This document shows, one piece after another, positions 44,575-53,635 of a stretch of DNA of 64,000 bases. Numbering within the stretch: the stretch's first letter is position 1; every line of letters begins with the position of its first letter. The position numbers and the translations under genes are program-made. Under the pieces are notes generated by a model that did not search any database, had not been told where the DNA came from, and saw only the letters and a program-made list of their open reading frames with translations. Source of the DNA: Streptomyces albus subsp. albus (lineage in GTDB: Bacteria > Actinomycetota > Actinomycetes > Streptomycetales > Streptomycetaceae); NCBI RefSeq assembly GCF_000719865.1, contig NZ_JOID01000015.1, positions 1-64,000 on the forward strand, in the 5' to 3' direction.

Positions 44575-45285
44575 ATGAACTCACGTCAGCGCCGCGGAGT
44601 GATCCTGCTCCTGCTCTCCGTCCTCTGCGCGGCCGGTGCCTTCGTCGGAGTCCTGATGGTGATCGGCGATGTACGGTCCAAGGTCGGCCCGGAGACCACG
44701 GCCTACGAGGTGAGGGCCGACATCCAGCCCTACGAGGAGCTGTCGGCGGCCAAGTTCGACGAGATCACCATGCCGGAGCGCTGGCTTCCGGAGACCGCGG
44801 TCACCGACCTCCGCGACCTCAGAGGCAAGATCGCGCTCACCCCGCTCCGCAAGGGCTCGCTGCTCCAGCGCGACATGATCGTCGAACGCCCGGCGCTGGA
44901 GGAGGGCGAACAGGAGATCGCCATCATGATCGACGCCGCCACCGGAGTGGCCGGCAAGATCCGCCCCGGCGCCCGGGTCAACATCTACGCCACCTTCGAG
45001 GGCCGGGAGCGGGACGCCGAGCCGCAGTCCAAGGTGATCGTCGAGGGAGCCGAGGTCATAGACGTCGGCGAACTCACCCCCTTCGACCGCGACGACGACG
45101 CCCGGCGGCGCGGGCAGACCACCGAGGCCGTGCCGATCACCTTCGCCCTCGGCACCCTCGACGCCCAGCGCGTCGCCTACGCCGAGTCCTTCGCCTCCCA
45201 TGTCCGGCTCGCCCTCGTCGCGCCCGGCGGCACCGAGTCCATCCGCCCGCGCGACCGTACGTACACCCTCGACGGGGACAAGTGA
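44575..45285 (+). CDS. cpaB: SAF-domain CpaB/RcpC-like pilus assembly protein
   Basis: The 236-residue protein has an N-terminal transmembrane anchor (about 8-28, VILLLLSVLCAAGAFVGVL). A SAF domain follows (about 45-110, VRADIQPYEELSAAKFDEITMPERWLP, then LRKGSLLQRDMI), then an RcpC/CpaB domain (IMIDAATGVAGKIRPGARVNIYATFEG). CpaB proteins assist Flp pilus assembly at the outside of the membrane. The ATG at 44575 has GAGG upstream. It is 7 bp ahead of the ATPase gene, so an operon is likely. Confidence 0.88.
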   Translation: MNSRQRRGVILLLLSVLCAAGAFVGVLMVIGDVRSKVGPETTAYEVRADIQPYEELSAAKFDEITMPERWLPETAVTDLRDLRGKIALTPLRKGSLLQRDMIVERPALEEGEQEIAIMIDAATGVAGKIRPGARVNIYATFEGRERDAEPQSKVIVEGAEVIDVGELTPFDRDDDARRRGQTTEAVPITFALGTLDAQRVAYAESFASHVRLALVAPGGTESIRPRDRTYTLDGDK

Positions 45286-45292
45286 GGCACGG

Positions 45293-46948
45293 ATGACCAC
45301 CAGAATCCTCCCCGCCGCCGGCGACCCCGACGCCGCGCGCTCCCTCACCACCCTGCTCAGCCAGCTCCCCGACGCCGAACCGGCGCCGCCCGTCCCCGAC
45401 TCCACCGCCCTCCTCGACACCCTCGCGCGGCTCGCGGGGGAGTCGGTCGGGGAACTCCCCGAGGTCGTCGTGGTCCACGAGCGGATCGGCCCGGTGCCCG
45501 CCCTGGACCTCATCCGGGAGACCGTGCTCCGCTTCCCGGCGGTCGGGGTGGTGCTCGTCTCGGCGGACGCCGGGCCGCAGCTCTTCCAGGCGGCCATGGA
45601 CGCGGGCGCCCGCGGGCTGGTGGCGCTGCCGCTGAACTACGAGGAGCTGTCCGCCCGGGTGCAGGGCGCCGCCCAGTGGGCCGCCGGCGTCCGGCGTCAT
45701 CTCGGCGCGGGCCCCGAGGCGCTGGGGCCCGGCGGCACCGTCGTCAGCGTCACCGGCGCCAAGGGCGGTGTCGGGACGACCGTCACCGCCGTGCAGCTGG
45801 CACTGGCGGCGCGCGCCTCCGGGCGGTCCACCGCCCTGGTCGACATGGACCTCCAGTCCGGCGACATCGCCTCCTACCTCGATGTGCAGTTCCGGCGCTC
45901 GGTGGTGGACCTGGCGCAGATCAACGACATCTCGCCGCGCGTCCTCCAGGACGCGGTCTGCGACCACGCGACGGGTCTGGGGCTGCTGCTCGCCCCGGCG
46001 GACGGCGAGCGCGGCGAGGAGGTCACCGACCGGGCGGCCCGGCAGATCGTCAGCTCGCTGCGGACCCGCTACGAGGTCGTGGTGATCGACTGCGGCACCC
46101 AGATGAACGGGGCCAACGCGGCGGCGATCGAGATGTCCGACACCGCGCTGATGGTGACCACGCCGGACGTCGTCGCGGTCCGGGCCGCGAAACGCCTGGT
46201 GCGGCTCTGGGACCGGCTCCAGATCCGCAAGGCCGAGGAGACCCTGACGCTTGTCAACCGGCATACGCGCGCCACCGAGATCCAGCCGCCGCTGGTCGAA
46301 CGGATCACCGGTACGCGGGTCGCCCGGACCGCCGTGCCGGCCGGCTTCAAGGAGCTCCAGCCGTCCGTGGACGCCGGGCGCCTCCAGGACCTGGACCACC
46401 GCTCCTCCGTCAAGCAGGCGCTGTGGGCCCTCGCCGCAGAACTCGGCTTGGCGGGAGACGCCGCGGGCACCGGCGGGCGCCCCGGCCTGGGCGGCGCGGC
46501 GCGCGGGCGGGCGCTGGAGAAGTACGGCGACCGGGGCGCGCTGAGCCTCCGGCGGCGCCGGGGCGGGACGAAGGGGGGCGGGGGCCGGGGCGGCGACAGC
46601 GGGCAGGTCGCGGTGGAGTTCCTCGGCATGGTGCCGCTGCTGGCCGTGGTGCTGATCCTGTGCTGGCAGTGCGCGCTGCTCGGCTACACGTACTCGCTCG
46701 CCGGCCACGCGGCCGACCAGGGAGCGCGCACCGCCACCGCCGCCGAGAGCGCGGGGGCGTGCGAGACGGCCGCGGTGGAGGACCTGCCGGGGGCGTGGCG
46801 GAGCGGTGCCTCCGTGAGCTGCGCGCGCGAGGGCGGGCTGTGGAAGGCCGATGTCGGGCTGAGGGTGCCGGTGCTCTTCCCGGGCGCGGTGGACTTCCCG
46901 GTCACCGTGAACGGCGGGGCCGGCGCGGCGGAGGAGGGCAAGCCATGA
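45293..46948 (+). CDS. TadZ/CpaE-like ATPase fused to a TadE-like pseudopilin
   Basis: The 551-residue product starts with a receiver-like domain (about 1-135) and a ParA/MinD-type ATPase. The ATPase has deviant Walker A VTGAKGGVGTTVTAVQ (Lys157) and VVVIDCGTQMN, as in TadZ/CpaE, which localises the pilus machine. A Gly/Arg linker (about 400-435) leads without any stop or credible restart into GQVAVEFLGMVPLLAVVLILCW at residue 437. This is a TadE-type prepilin segment with cleavage after Gly and Glu at +5, followed by a transmembrane helix and an external domain with two cysteines. An ATPase and a pseudopilin are thus one polypeptide as read. The gene overlaps the next one by ATGA. Confidence 0.88.
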   Translation: MTTRILPAAGDPDAARSLTTLLSQLPDAEPAPPVPDSTALLDTLARLAGESVGELPEVVVVHERIGPVPALDLIRETVLRFPAVGVVLVSADAGPQLFQAAMDAGARGLVALPLNYEELSARVQGAAQWAAGVRRHLGAGPEALGPGGTVVSVTGAKGGVGTTVTAVQLALAARASGRSTALVDMDLQSGDIASYLDVQFRRSVVDLAQINDISPRVLQDAVCDHATGLGLLLAPADGERGEEVTDRAARQIVSSLRTRYEVVVIDCGTQMNGANAAAIEMSDTALMVTTPDVVAVRAAKRLVRLWDRLQIRKAEETLTLVNRHTRATEIQPPLVERITGTRVARTAVPAGFKELQPSVDAGRLQDLDHRSSVKQALWALAAELGLAGDAAGTGGRPGLGGAARGRALEKYGDRGALSLRRRRGGTKGGGGRGGDSGQVAVEFLGMVPLLAVVLILCWQCALLGYTYSLAGHAADQGARTATAAESAGACETAAVEDLPGAWRSGASVSCAREGGLWKADVGLRVPVLFPGAVDFPVTVNGGAGAAEEGKP

Positions 46949-47463
46949 CGGCGGCGGCCACGGACGGCGCGGGGACGGACGGCGCGGGGACGGACGGCGC
47001 GGCAGCGGATGGCGCGACGGCCCGCGGTGCTGGGGCGGAAAGCGGCGGGGCGGTCGGCGCGGGCGCGGGCGCGCGCGCCGGAGCGGGGCCCGCCCGGCGC
47101 TCCGTCCGGGGCGCCGGGCGTGAACGCGGCCAGGTGGCCGTGGAGTTCATCGGCTTCGTCCCGATCCTGCTGCTGGTGGCGTTTGCCACGATCCAGCTCG
47201 GCGTGGTCGCCCACACGGTCTCCCAGGCCGGTACGGCCGCCCGGGCCGCCGCCCGCACCGCCTCCTACGAGGAGGCCGACGCCGACCCGGTGGCGGCCGG
47301 GCAGGCCGCGGTCAGCGGCTGGCTGGCCGGCCGCACCAGCATCGGCATCGGCGGCGGCGGCGAGGAGGCCACCGCGACCGCCACCGTCACCATCCCCTCC
47401 CTCATCCCCGGGGTCGGCGACTTCGGCACCGTCACCAAAAGGGCCACCATGCCCCGCGACTGA
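46945..47463 (+). CDS. TadE/TadF-like pseudopilin
   Basis: The 172-residue product has a low-complexity Ala/Gly/Asp leader (about 60 residues with DGAGT repeats). A class-III-type prepilin segment follows, RGQVAVEFIGFVPILLLVAFATIQLGVV, with Glu at +5 from the expected cleavage. A domain ending VTIPSLIPGVGDFGTVTKRATMP completes it. TadE/F are minor pilins required for Flp pilus function, processed by the A24 peptidase. The start overlaps the preceding stop (ATGA). The long leader may be over-read; an in-frame GTG or later start near 47100 cannot be excluded. Confidence 0.85.
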   Translation: MTAAATDGAGTDGAGTDGAAADGATARGAGAESGGAVGAGAGARAGAGPARRSVRGAGRERGQVAVEFIGFVPILLLVAFATIQLGVVAHTVSQAGTAARAAARTASYEEADADPVAAGQAAVSGWLAGRTSIGIGGGGEEATATATVTIPSLIPGVGDFGTVTKRATMPRD

Positions 47464-47540
47464 CCGCCCCGCACGGCGCCCCAGGACCGCAGCACCGCAG
47501 CACCGCAGGACCGGCACGGCACGACGACGAGGAGCACACC

Positions 47541-48878
47541 ATGAGCCTGAGGGCGCGCGTCACCTCACCCGAGGACAACGGCGGCACCCGCGAGGACGGG
47601 CACCTCGTCGCCGTCTACCGCGCCAAGCTGCTGGAGGAGATCGACCTCGCCGAGATGTCCGCGCTGGCCGCCGCCGAGCGCCGGGCCCGCCTCGAACGCG
47701 TTCTCGGGCACATCATCAGCCGGGAGGGCCCGGTCCTCTCCACCTCCGAGCGCGCCCAGCTCATCCGGCGCGTCGTGGACGAGGCCCTCGGCCTCGGCGT
47801 GCTCGAACCGCTGCTCGAAGACGCGTCCATCACCGAGATCATGGTCAACGGCCCGGACCAGGTGTACGTCGAACGCGGCGGCCGCGTCGAACGCGTGCCC
47901 GTGCGCTTCGCCTCGCACGAGCAGCTGATGCAGACCATCGAACGCATCGTCTCCACCGTCAACCGCCGTGTGGACGAGGCCAATCCGATGGTCGACGCCC
48001 GCCTCCCCTCCGGCGAGCGCGTCAACGTCATCATCCCGCCGCTCTCCCTGAGCGGCGCCACCCTCACCATCCGCCGCTTCCCGCGCGCCTACCGGCTCCA
48101 GGAGCTGATCGACCTCGGCACCCTGGACGAGCGGATGGTGATGCTGCTCTCCGGCCTGGTTCGCGCCAAGTTCAACGTGATCGTCTCCGGCGCCACCGGC
48201 TCGGGGAAGACCACCCTCCTCAACGCCCTCTCCGGGCTCATCCCGGAGGGCGAACGGATCATCACCGTCGAGGACGCGGCCGAACTCCAGCTCCAGCAGT
48301 CCCATGTCATCCGGCTGGAGACCCGGCCGCCCAACGTCGAGGGCAAGGGCCGGATCACGATCCGCGACCTGGTCCGCAACTCCCTCCGCATGCGCCCGGA
48401 CCGCATCATCGTCGGCGAGGTCCGCGGCGGCGAGACCCTCGACATGCTCCAGGCCATGTCCACCGGCCACGACGGCTCCCTGGCCACCGTGCACGCCAAC
48501 AGCGCCGAGGACGCCCTGATGCGGCTGCAGACCCTGGCCTCCATGTCCGAGGTGAAGATCCCCTACGAGGCGCTGCGGGACCAGATCAACAGCGCGGTCG
48601 ACTGCATCGTCCAGCTCTCCCGGCACGCCGACGGCAGCCGCAAGGTCGGCGAGATCGCCCTGCTCTCCTCGCACGGCCGGGAGACGTACCGGATCGCCAC
48701 CGTCGCGCGCTTCACGCCCCGGCCCGTCGGCGCCGACCGGGTCGTGCGCGGCACCTTCGGCTATTTCCCGCTGCCCCGCCGCGTCGCCGACCGGCTCCAT
48801 CTGGCGGGCGAGCCGGTGCCGTCCGGCTACGGGATCGCCGCTTCCGAGGAACAACTCACCATCAGGGAGGCGAGCTGA
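47541..48878 (+). CDS. tadA: TadA/CpaF pilus assembly ATPase
   Basis: The secretion ATPase powering Flp pilus assembly; a 445-residue hexameric cytosolic enzyme. Walker A (VSGATGSGKTTLLNAL), the Asp box region (IITVEDAAELQL), Walker B (PDRIIVGEVRGGETLDMLQAM) and the His box (TGHDGSLATVHANS) are complete. The N-terminal domain (about 60-160, ITEIMVNGPDQVYVERGGRV) is typical of CpaF. The ATG at 47541 follows GAGGAG. It sits between pseudopilin and TadB genes, as expected. Confidence 0.95.
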   Translation: MSLRARVTSPEDNGGTREDGHLVAVYRAKLLEEIDLAEMSALAAAERRARLERVLGHIISREGPVLSTSERAQLIRRVVDEALGLGVLEPLLEDASITEIMVNGPDQVYVERGGRVERVPVRFASHEQLMQTIERIVSTVNRRVDEANPMVDARLPSGERVNVIIPPLSLSGATLTIRRFPRAYRLQELIDLGTLDERMVMLLSGLVRAKFNVIVSGATGSGKTTLLNALSGLIPEGERIITVEDAAELQLQQSHVIRLETRPPNVEGKGRITIRDLVRNSLRMRPDRIIVGEVRGGETLDMLQAMSTGHDGSLATVHANSAEDALMRLQTLASMSEVKIPYEALRDQINSAVDCIVQLSRHADGSRKVGEIALLSSHGRETYRIATVARFTPRPVGADRVVRGTFGYFPLPRRVADRLHLAGEPVPSGYGIAASEEQLTIREAS

Positions 48879-48883
48879 CCGCC

Positions 48884-49834
48884 ATGGAAGCACCGGCGAA
48901 CCTTCCGCTGCTGACGCTCGGCGCCGCCCTGCTGTGCTGCGTACTGGCCGTCGCCGGGGTGCACGCGTACGCGGCCGGCCGGGCGCAGCGCCAGGAGCTC
49001 ATCGACCGGCTCACCTCGCCGGGCAAGCCGCTTGCGGGCGGCGGACGGGAGCGCCGCTTCCGCACCGTCGACCGGAAGCTGCGGCGGACCCGCTTCGGCA
49101 ACCGGCTGGAGAAGCGGCTCGCGGCCACCGGACTGGACGTCACCCCCGGTGAGTTCTTCGTCTACGTGGCCGGCGGGGTCGCCGCCCTCTGGCTGCTCGC
49201 GGCCTCCCTGCTCGCCGCCTTCTTCGGACCCGTCGCGGGCCTCATCGGCCTCTGGGCCGCGCGCGCCTTCCTCAGCTGGCAGAGCGCGCGCCGCAACGAG
49301 CGGTTCATCAACCAACTGCCGGAACTCGCCCGGGTCCTGGCCAACGCCACCCAGGCCGGGCTGGCCCTCCGCACCGCCCTCGCCATGGCCGCCGAGGAAC
49401 TGGAGGCCCCGGCCGGGGAGGAACTCGCGCGGGTCGCCGACAAGCTGGGAGTCGGCCACTCGATCGACGACGCGCTCGGCGAACTGGCGGAGCGGCTGCC
49501 CTCCCGGGAGCTCTCCGTCCTCGTCACCACCCTGATCCTCTCCAACCGGGCGGGCGGCACCGTCGTCGGCTCCCTGCGCAATCTGACGAAGACCCTGGAG
49601 GAACGGAAGGAGACCCGGCGCGAGGTCCGCACCCAGCTCTCCCAGATCACCGTCACCGCCTACGCCGTCCCGGCGTTCGGCCTCGGCGCGCTGCTGCTGC
49701 TGGACCGCGTGATGCCGGGGGCGCTGGAGCGGATGACCGGCTCCTTCTACGGGCAGGCCGCCGTGGTCGCCGGCTTGGGCCTGTACGCGCTGGGGTTCGT
49801 GCTGATCCGCCGCATGTCCAGGATCGACGTCTGA
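48884..49834 (+). CDS. tadB: TadB-like inner-membrane platform protein
   Basis: The 316-residue protein has an N-terminal helix (LLTLGAALLCCVLAVAGVHAY), a pair of central helices (about 90-125) and a T2SS-F domain (INQLPELARVLANATQAGLALRTALAMAAEEL through LSVLVTTLILSNRAGGTVVGSLRNLTKTLEERKETRREVRT). C-terminal helices end the protein. It forms, with TadC, the platform on which TadA acts. The ATG at 48884 follows GGGAGG at moderate distance, 5 bases after the TadA stop. Confidence 0.9.
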   Translation: MEAPANLPLLTLGAALLCCVLAVAGVHAYAAGRAQRQELIDRLTSPGKPLAGGGRERRFRTVDRKLRRTRFGNRLEKRLAATGLDVTPGEFFVYVAGGVAALWLLAASLLAAFFGPVAGLIGLWAARAFLSWQSARRNERFINQLPELARVLANATQAGLALRTALAMAAEELEAPAGEELARVADKLGVGHSIDDALGELAERLPSRELSVLVTTLILSNRAGGTVVGSLRNLTKTLEERKETRREVRTQLSQITVTAYAVPAFGLGALLLLDRVMPGALERMTGSFYGQAAVVAGLGLYALGFVLIRRMSRIDV

Positions 49835-49845
49835 GGCCGGTGACC

Positions 49846-49962
49846 ATGACAGTGACCGTTACCGCGACCGCGACCGGCGCTGCGGCCGAAGCACCGGCCC
49901 GGACCGGGGCGCGGGCCCCCGGCCGGGCTTCGGGTACCCGAGAGGGGGACGACCACCGATGA
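49846..49962 (+). CDS. Possible 38-residue coupled small ORF between tadB and tadC
   Basis: An ATG at 49846 (with an in-frame GTG two codons earlier) opens a 38-codon frame ending TGA at 49960-49962. That stop overlaps the tadC ATG by ATGA. The product is a Thr/Val/Ala/Arg-rich peptide without a recognisable motif. It may serve only to couple translation of tadC, or be fortuitous. Confidence 0.3.
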   Translation: MTVTVTATATGAAAEAPARTGARAPGRASGTREGDDHR

Positions 49963-50846
49963 CCGCTCTGCTGCTCGCCTTCCTGGCCGCCCTGAGCGCC
50001 GCCGGCATCGGCTACGGCATCGCGCTCTACCGCCGCGAGGCCGAACTGCCCGGCGATCTCCAGGTGGCCCTGGAAGTGGGTGCCACCCGCACCACGGCCG
50101 TCGGCTCCGCCGTCGACCGCCTCGGCATGCGCCACGCGCCCCTGGTGCTGCGGCTGATGGGCCCCCGCCGCGTCGACAAGGTGCGCCGCCGGATCGACCG
50201 GGCCGGCAACCCCGGCGGCCTCACCCTCGACCGCTACGCCGCCCGCCGCGCCGTCTACGGCCTTCTCGGCTTCACCGGGGCACTGGCGATGCTGCTGCGC
50301 GGCCAGTTCGTCATCGCCGTGCTGCTCGTCCTCTTCGGCCTCTTCTGGGTCGAGGTGGGTATCTGGGCGGCGGTCCAGCAGCGCAAGGCCGACATCGAAC
50401 GCACGCTCCCCGACTTCCTCGACGTCCTCGCCGTCGTCGTCAGCGCCGGACTCGGCTTCCGGCAGGCGCTCGACCGGGTCTCCGAGAAGTACCGGGGCCC
50501 GTGGGCGGACGAACTGCGCATCGCGCTGCGCCGGATGGACATGGGCGTCAGCCGCCGCGAGGCGTTCGACGAACTGCGCCGCCGCAACGACAGCGACCAG
50601 GTCGCCATGTTCGTCACCGCGCTGCAGCAGGGCGAGGAACTCGGCGCGCCCATCGTCGACACCCTCATCCAGATCGCCGACGACATGCGCCGCACCGACG
50701 CCCAGAACGCCCGCCGCCGCGCCGCCCGCGCCGTGCCCAAGGCGACGCTCGCCGTCACCACCTTCATGCTTCCGGGGACGCTCATCCTGCTGGTGGCGGG
50801 CTTCGTCTTCGGCTCGGGAGTCGACTTCGGCGCCATCACGGGCTGA
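49959..50846 (+). CDS. tadC: TadC-like inner-membrane platform protein
   Basis: The 295-residue protein has an N-terminal helix (LLLAFLAALSAAGIGYGIA), a second hydrophobic pair (GLLGFTGALAMLL and IAVLLVLFGLFWVEVGIW) and a T2SS-F domain. The core is IERTLPDFLDVLAVVVSAGLGFRQALDRV through DQVAMFVTALQQGEELGAPIVDTLIQIADDMR, with a final transmembrane helix. It pairs with TadB. The ATG at 49959 follows GAGAGGGGG. It is the last assembly gene before the two-component pair. Confidence 0.9.
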   Translation: MTALLLAFLAALSAAGIGYGIALYRREAELPGDLQVALEVGATRTTAVGSAVDRLGMRHAPLVLRLMGPRRVDKVRRRIDRAGNPGGLTLDRYAARRAVYGLLGFTGALAMLLRGQFVIAVLLVLFGLFWVEVGIWAAVQQRKADIERTLPDFLDVLAVVVSAGLGFRQALDRVSEKYRGPWADELRIALRRMDMGVSRREAFDELRRRNDSDQVAMFVTALQQGEELGAPIVDTLIQIADDMRRTDAQNARRRAARAVPKATLAVTTFMLPGTLILLVAGFVFGSGVDFGAITG

Positions 50847-50881
50847 CGCGCGGGGGAGAGAAGGAGAAGGAGGTGAGAGCG

Positions 50882-52462
50882 GTGGGACGGGAACGGACCG
50901 GAACGGGGACGCGCACGGCGGGTCACCCGCCCGCGGACGCCGCGGCGACGGCGCATGTCCCCGTGGCCGGGGACGAACAGGGTCTGCGTCTCCAGCTCAA
51001 CGCACTCCAGGCACTGGCCCGGCACGTCTTCGGCTTCCGCCTCGCCATGATCGCTCTCGGCACCCCGTTCGCCCTCCACCGCACCGCACCGGGCCCCGCG
51101 ACCTGGCTCATCGGTTCGGCTGTCGTGTGCACCTTCATGGGCTCCTACGTCCTCTTCCGCGACTGGGAGCGCTTCGGCCCGCTGCTCCTGCGGCACCCCG
51201 CGCTGCTGGGCGTCGACCTGCTGTTCGGCGCCCTGCTGCTGCTGACCGCGACCCCCGAGTCCACCCTCGGCTATGTCACCGTCTGCACCCCGCTGCTGGC
51301 CGGGCTCTGCTACGGCTGGCGCGGCGCGGGCGTCTTCGCCGGGCTCCAGATCCTCGTCCTCGCGGCCGCGTACGGCGGCAACCCGAATCTGAGCGGCGGC
51401 CTGGGCTCGCGCCTGGTCCTGCCCGGTTTCTGCGTCATCGCGGGCGCCGCCGGAGTGGTCCTGCGCAACCTGCTGCTCCGCTTCGGCGCCGCCGGCCGCG
51501 CCCTCGCCGAGACCCGCGCCCGGCTGGCCGCCACGGAAGCCGTCTGCGGTGAACGCGCCCGCCTGGCACGGGAGATGCACGACTCGGTCGCCAAGACCCT
51601 GCACGGCCTGGCCCTGGCTGCGGAAGGCTTGGCGGCCTCGGTGGACCGTACGGACCCGGGGGTCGTGCGGGAGCGCGCGGAACTGGTGGCCCATGCCGCC
51701 CGGCGCGCGGCCGCCGAGTCCCGCGAACTCCTGTCCGATCTGCGCCGCACCCCGGGCACGGCGGACCCGGACCCCGTGCCGGGCCGTTTCCCCGGGGAGG
51801 CCGCCTGGGTCGCCATCGGCCGGGAACTGGCCGCCCGGACGGCCGACTGGTCCCGCCGCACGGGCATCCCCGCCGACGTCCGGACGGAGGGCGGGGCCCC
51901 GCTGCCCACCGTGCCGCCCGCGGTGGCGCGGCAGTTGCTGACGATCACGGCCGAGGCCCTGGAGAACGCGGGGCGCCACGCCCGGGCGGAACGGGTCACC
52001 GTGGAGGCGGCCGTCACGGAGGGCCCCGCCCGGGGCCCCGCCTCCGGGAGCCCGCCCCCTGGACGCCCGGCCCCCGAGCGGCCCGGCTCCGGCGGCGGAC
52101 CGGCGGTCCGCACCCTCCACATCGGCGTGCTCGACGACGGCCGGGGCCTGCCGCCCGGGACCGACCTGGAAACCCTGCGCCGCGACGGCCACTTCGGGCT
52201 GCTGGGCATGGCCGAGCGGGCGGCGGGCATCGGCGCGCGGCTCCGTATCGGCAGCGGGCCGCGGGGGACCGGTACGGAGGTCCGGCTCGAACTCCCGCTG
52301 GAGCCGGTGCCGACGCCGTCCACCGCGCAGCCGCCGCCGTGCCCCCTGCTGGACGGCGTCCCCGGACAACCCCCGGGCCGAGAAGGCCCGGCACCCGTGA
52401 GAACCGAGAGGAGGCCCGGCCATGCCGGCAGAACACCCGGCCGCGAACTCGCCGGTCCCTGA
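50882..52462 (+). CDS. Sensor histidine kinase, NarL-type (HisKA_3)
   Basis: The 526-residue protein has about six hydrophobic segments (residues 50-200) and a short coiled coil. A HisKA_3 dimerisation helix contains the phospho-acceptor histidine in LAREMHDSVAKTLHGLALAAEGL, and an HATPase domain shows ITAEALENAGRHARA (N box), VLDDGRGLPPG (G1) and GHFGLLGMAERA (G2). A Pro/Gly-rich insertion lies inside the ATPase domain. GTG 50882 has AAGGAGG at good spacing; GTG 50873 is an alternative. It is embedded in the pilus locus and overlaps its response regulator by 41 bp, so it likely controls pilus genes. Confidence 0.9.
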   Translation: MGRERTGTGTRTAGHPPADAAATAHVPVAGDEQGLRLQLNALQALARHVFGFRLAMIALGTPFALHRTAPGPATWLIGSAVVCTFMGSYVLFRDWERFGPLLLRHPALLGVDLLFGALLLLTATPESTLGYVTVCTPLLAGLCYGWRGAGVFAGLQILVLAAAYGGNPNLSGGLGSRLVLPGFCVIAGAAGVVLRNLLLRFGAAGRALAETRARLAATEAVCGERARLAREMHDSVAKTLHGLALAAEGLAASVDRTDPGVVRERAELVAHAARRAAAESRELLSDLRRTPGTADPDPVPGRFPGEAAWVAIGRELAARTADWSRRTGIPADVRTEGGAPLPTVPPAVARQLLTITAEALENAGRHARAERVTVEAAVTEGPARGPASGSPPPGRPAPERPGSGGGPAVRTLHIGVLDDGRGLPPGTDLETLRRDGHFGLLGMAERAAGIGARLRIGSGPRGTGTEVRLELPLEPVPTPSTAQPPPCPLLDGVPGQPPGREGPAPVRTERRPGHAGRTPGRELAGP

Positions 52463-53420
52463 CCGCCCCGGCGCGCTTCTGAGGGTCGTCGTCGCCGACG
52501 ACAACCCGGTGGTGCGAGCCGGGCTGTCCGCCCTGCTCGACGGCCGGGACGACATCCGGGTCGTCGCGGAGGCGGCCGACGGCGACGAGGCACTGCGCGC
52601 GGCCCGCGAACACCGTCCGGACGTGGTGCTGCTGGACGTCCGGATGCCGGGGATCGACGGCATCGACGCGCTGCCGTACCTCGTGCCGGTCGCGCCGGTG
52701 CTGATGCTCACCTACAGCCGGGAGAGCGAAACCGTGCGGGAGTGCCTGCGGCTGGGCGCGGGCGGTTACCTGGTGCACGGCGAGTTCACCGCCGACGCGC
52801 TGGTGGCGGCCGTGCGGGACATCCGCGCCGGTCACTGCCCGATGACCACGACCGCGGTCAACGCCCTGGTGGCGCACGTCCGCCGGGAACCCGCCCCCGA
52901 ACCGGCCCCCGGGACGGCCCGCGCCCGGCGGAGCCGGCGCACGGCGACCGGACGCCTCCGCGCACCGGACCGGGCGACGGCGCCCGCGGCCCGTAACCGC
53001 ACGGACCCGCCAACCGGCAAACGCAAAGCCGATGCTTCTGCACACGTTCTCCCGACTCCTTCTCGCTCCTTCTCTCCGCGAGGCGGAAACTGGGCCTTGA
53101 CGGAACCGGCCGAACGTCAACAACCCCCTTCGCAAGCGCAACTATTTATGGGACAGTCGTTGGCCGGGCGGCCCCATCGGCGGGGGAATCGCGACGAGTT
53201 CGGGCTGAGCAGCCGGGAGGCGGAAGTGATGGACCTGATCGCTTCCGGCCTCAGTAACCGGGACATCGCGGCGGCCTGTTTCATCAGCGAGAAGACCGTC
53301 AAGAACCACATCAACCGGATCTTCGCGAAACTCTCCTCCGCCAGCCGCTCCGAAGCCATACTGACCTGGCTTGGCAGAGGGCGACGGCAATGGGGACCGG
53401 CCGGGGGCGGCCATGGCTGA
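52422..53420 (+). CDS. NarL/FixJ-family response regulator with long linker
   Basis: The 332-residue protein has a receiver domain (about 20-140) with acidic pocket VVVADDNPV and phospho-acceptor Asp72 in VVLLDVRMPGIDG. The LuxR-type HTH (about 262-325) reads FGLSSREAEVMDLIASGLSNRDIAAACFISEKTVKNHINRIFAKL. Between them lies an unusually long linker of some 110 residues, Arg/Pro/Ala-rich and probably disordered; typical members have 10-30 residues. The ATG at 52422 follows GAGGAGG within the kinase gene. Likely partner of the overlapping kinase. Confidence 0.92.
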   Translation: MPAEHPAANSPVPDRPGALLRVVVADDNPVVRAGLSALLDGRDDIRVVAEAADGDEALRAAREHRPDVVLLDVRMPGIDGIDALPYLVPVAPVLMLTYSRESETVRECLRLGAGGYLVHGEFTADALVAAVRDIRAGHCPMTTTAVNALVAHVRREPAPEPAPGTARARRSRRTATGRLRAPDRATAPAARNRTDPPTGKRKADASAHVLPTPSRSFSPRGGNWALTEPAERQQPPSQAQLFMGQSLAGRPHRRGNRDEFGLSSREAEVMDLIASGLSNRDIAAACFISEKTVKNHINRIFAKLSSASRSEAILTWLGRGRRQWGPAGGGHG

Positions 53421-53635
53421 ACGGGGGACACGGACGATGCCCACTCCGCACCGCAACCGCCGGCACCCGGACCCACGCTTACGGCCTGCGCCCGCCACCG
53501 CCGGTTCGAACACCGCGCTCTGGGCCCGCATTTGGGCCCACGGACCCTCGCCCGACCCGGGTACGGTGCCGTACGGTCCGGCGGAGACGTATGCGTCGGT
53601 CGACGTGCGGCCGGCCAGCACGGGAGGACAGTCCC

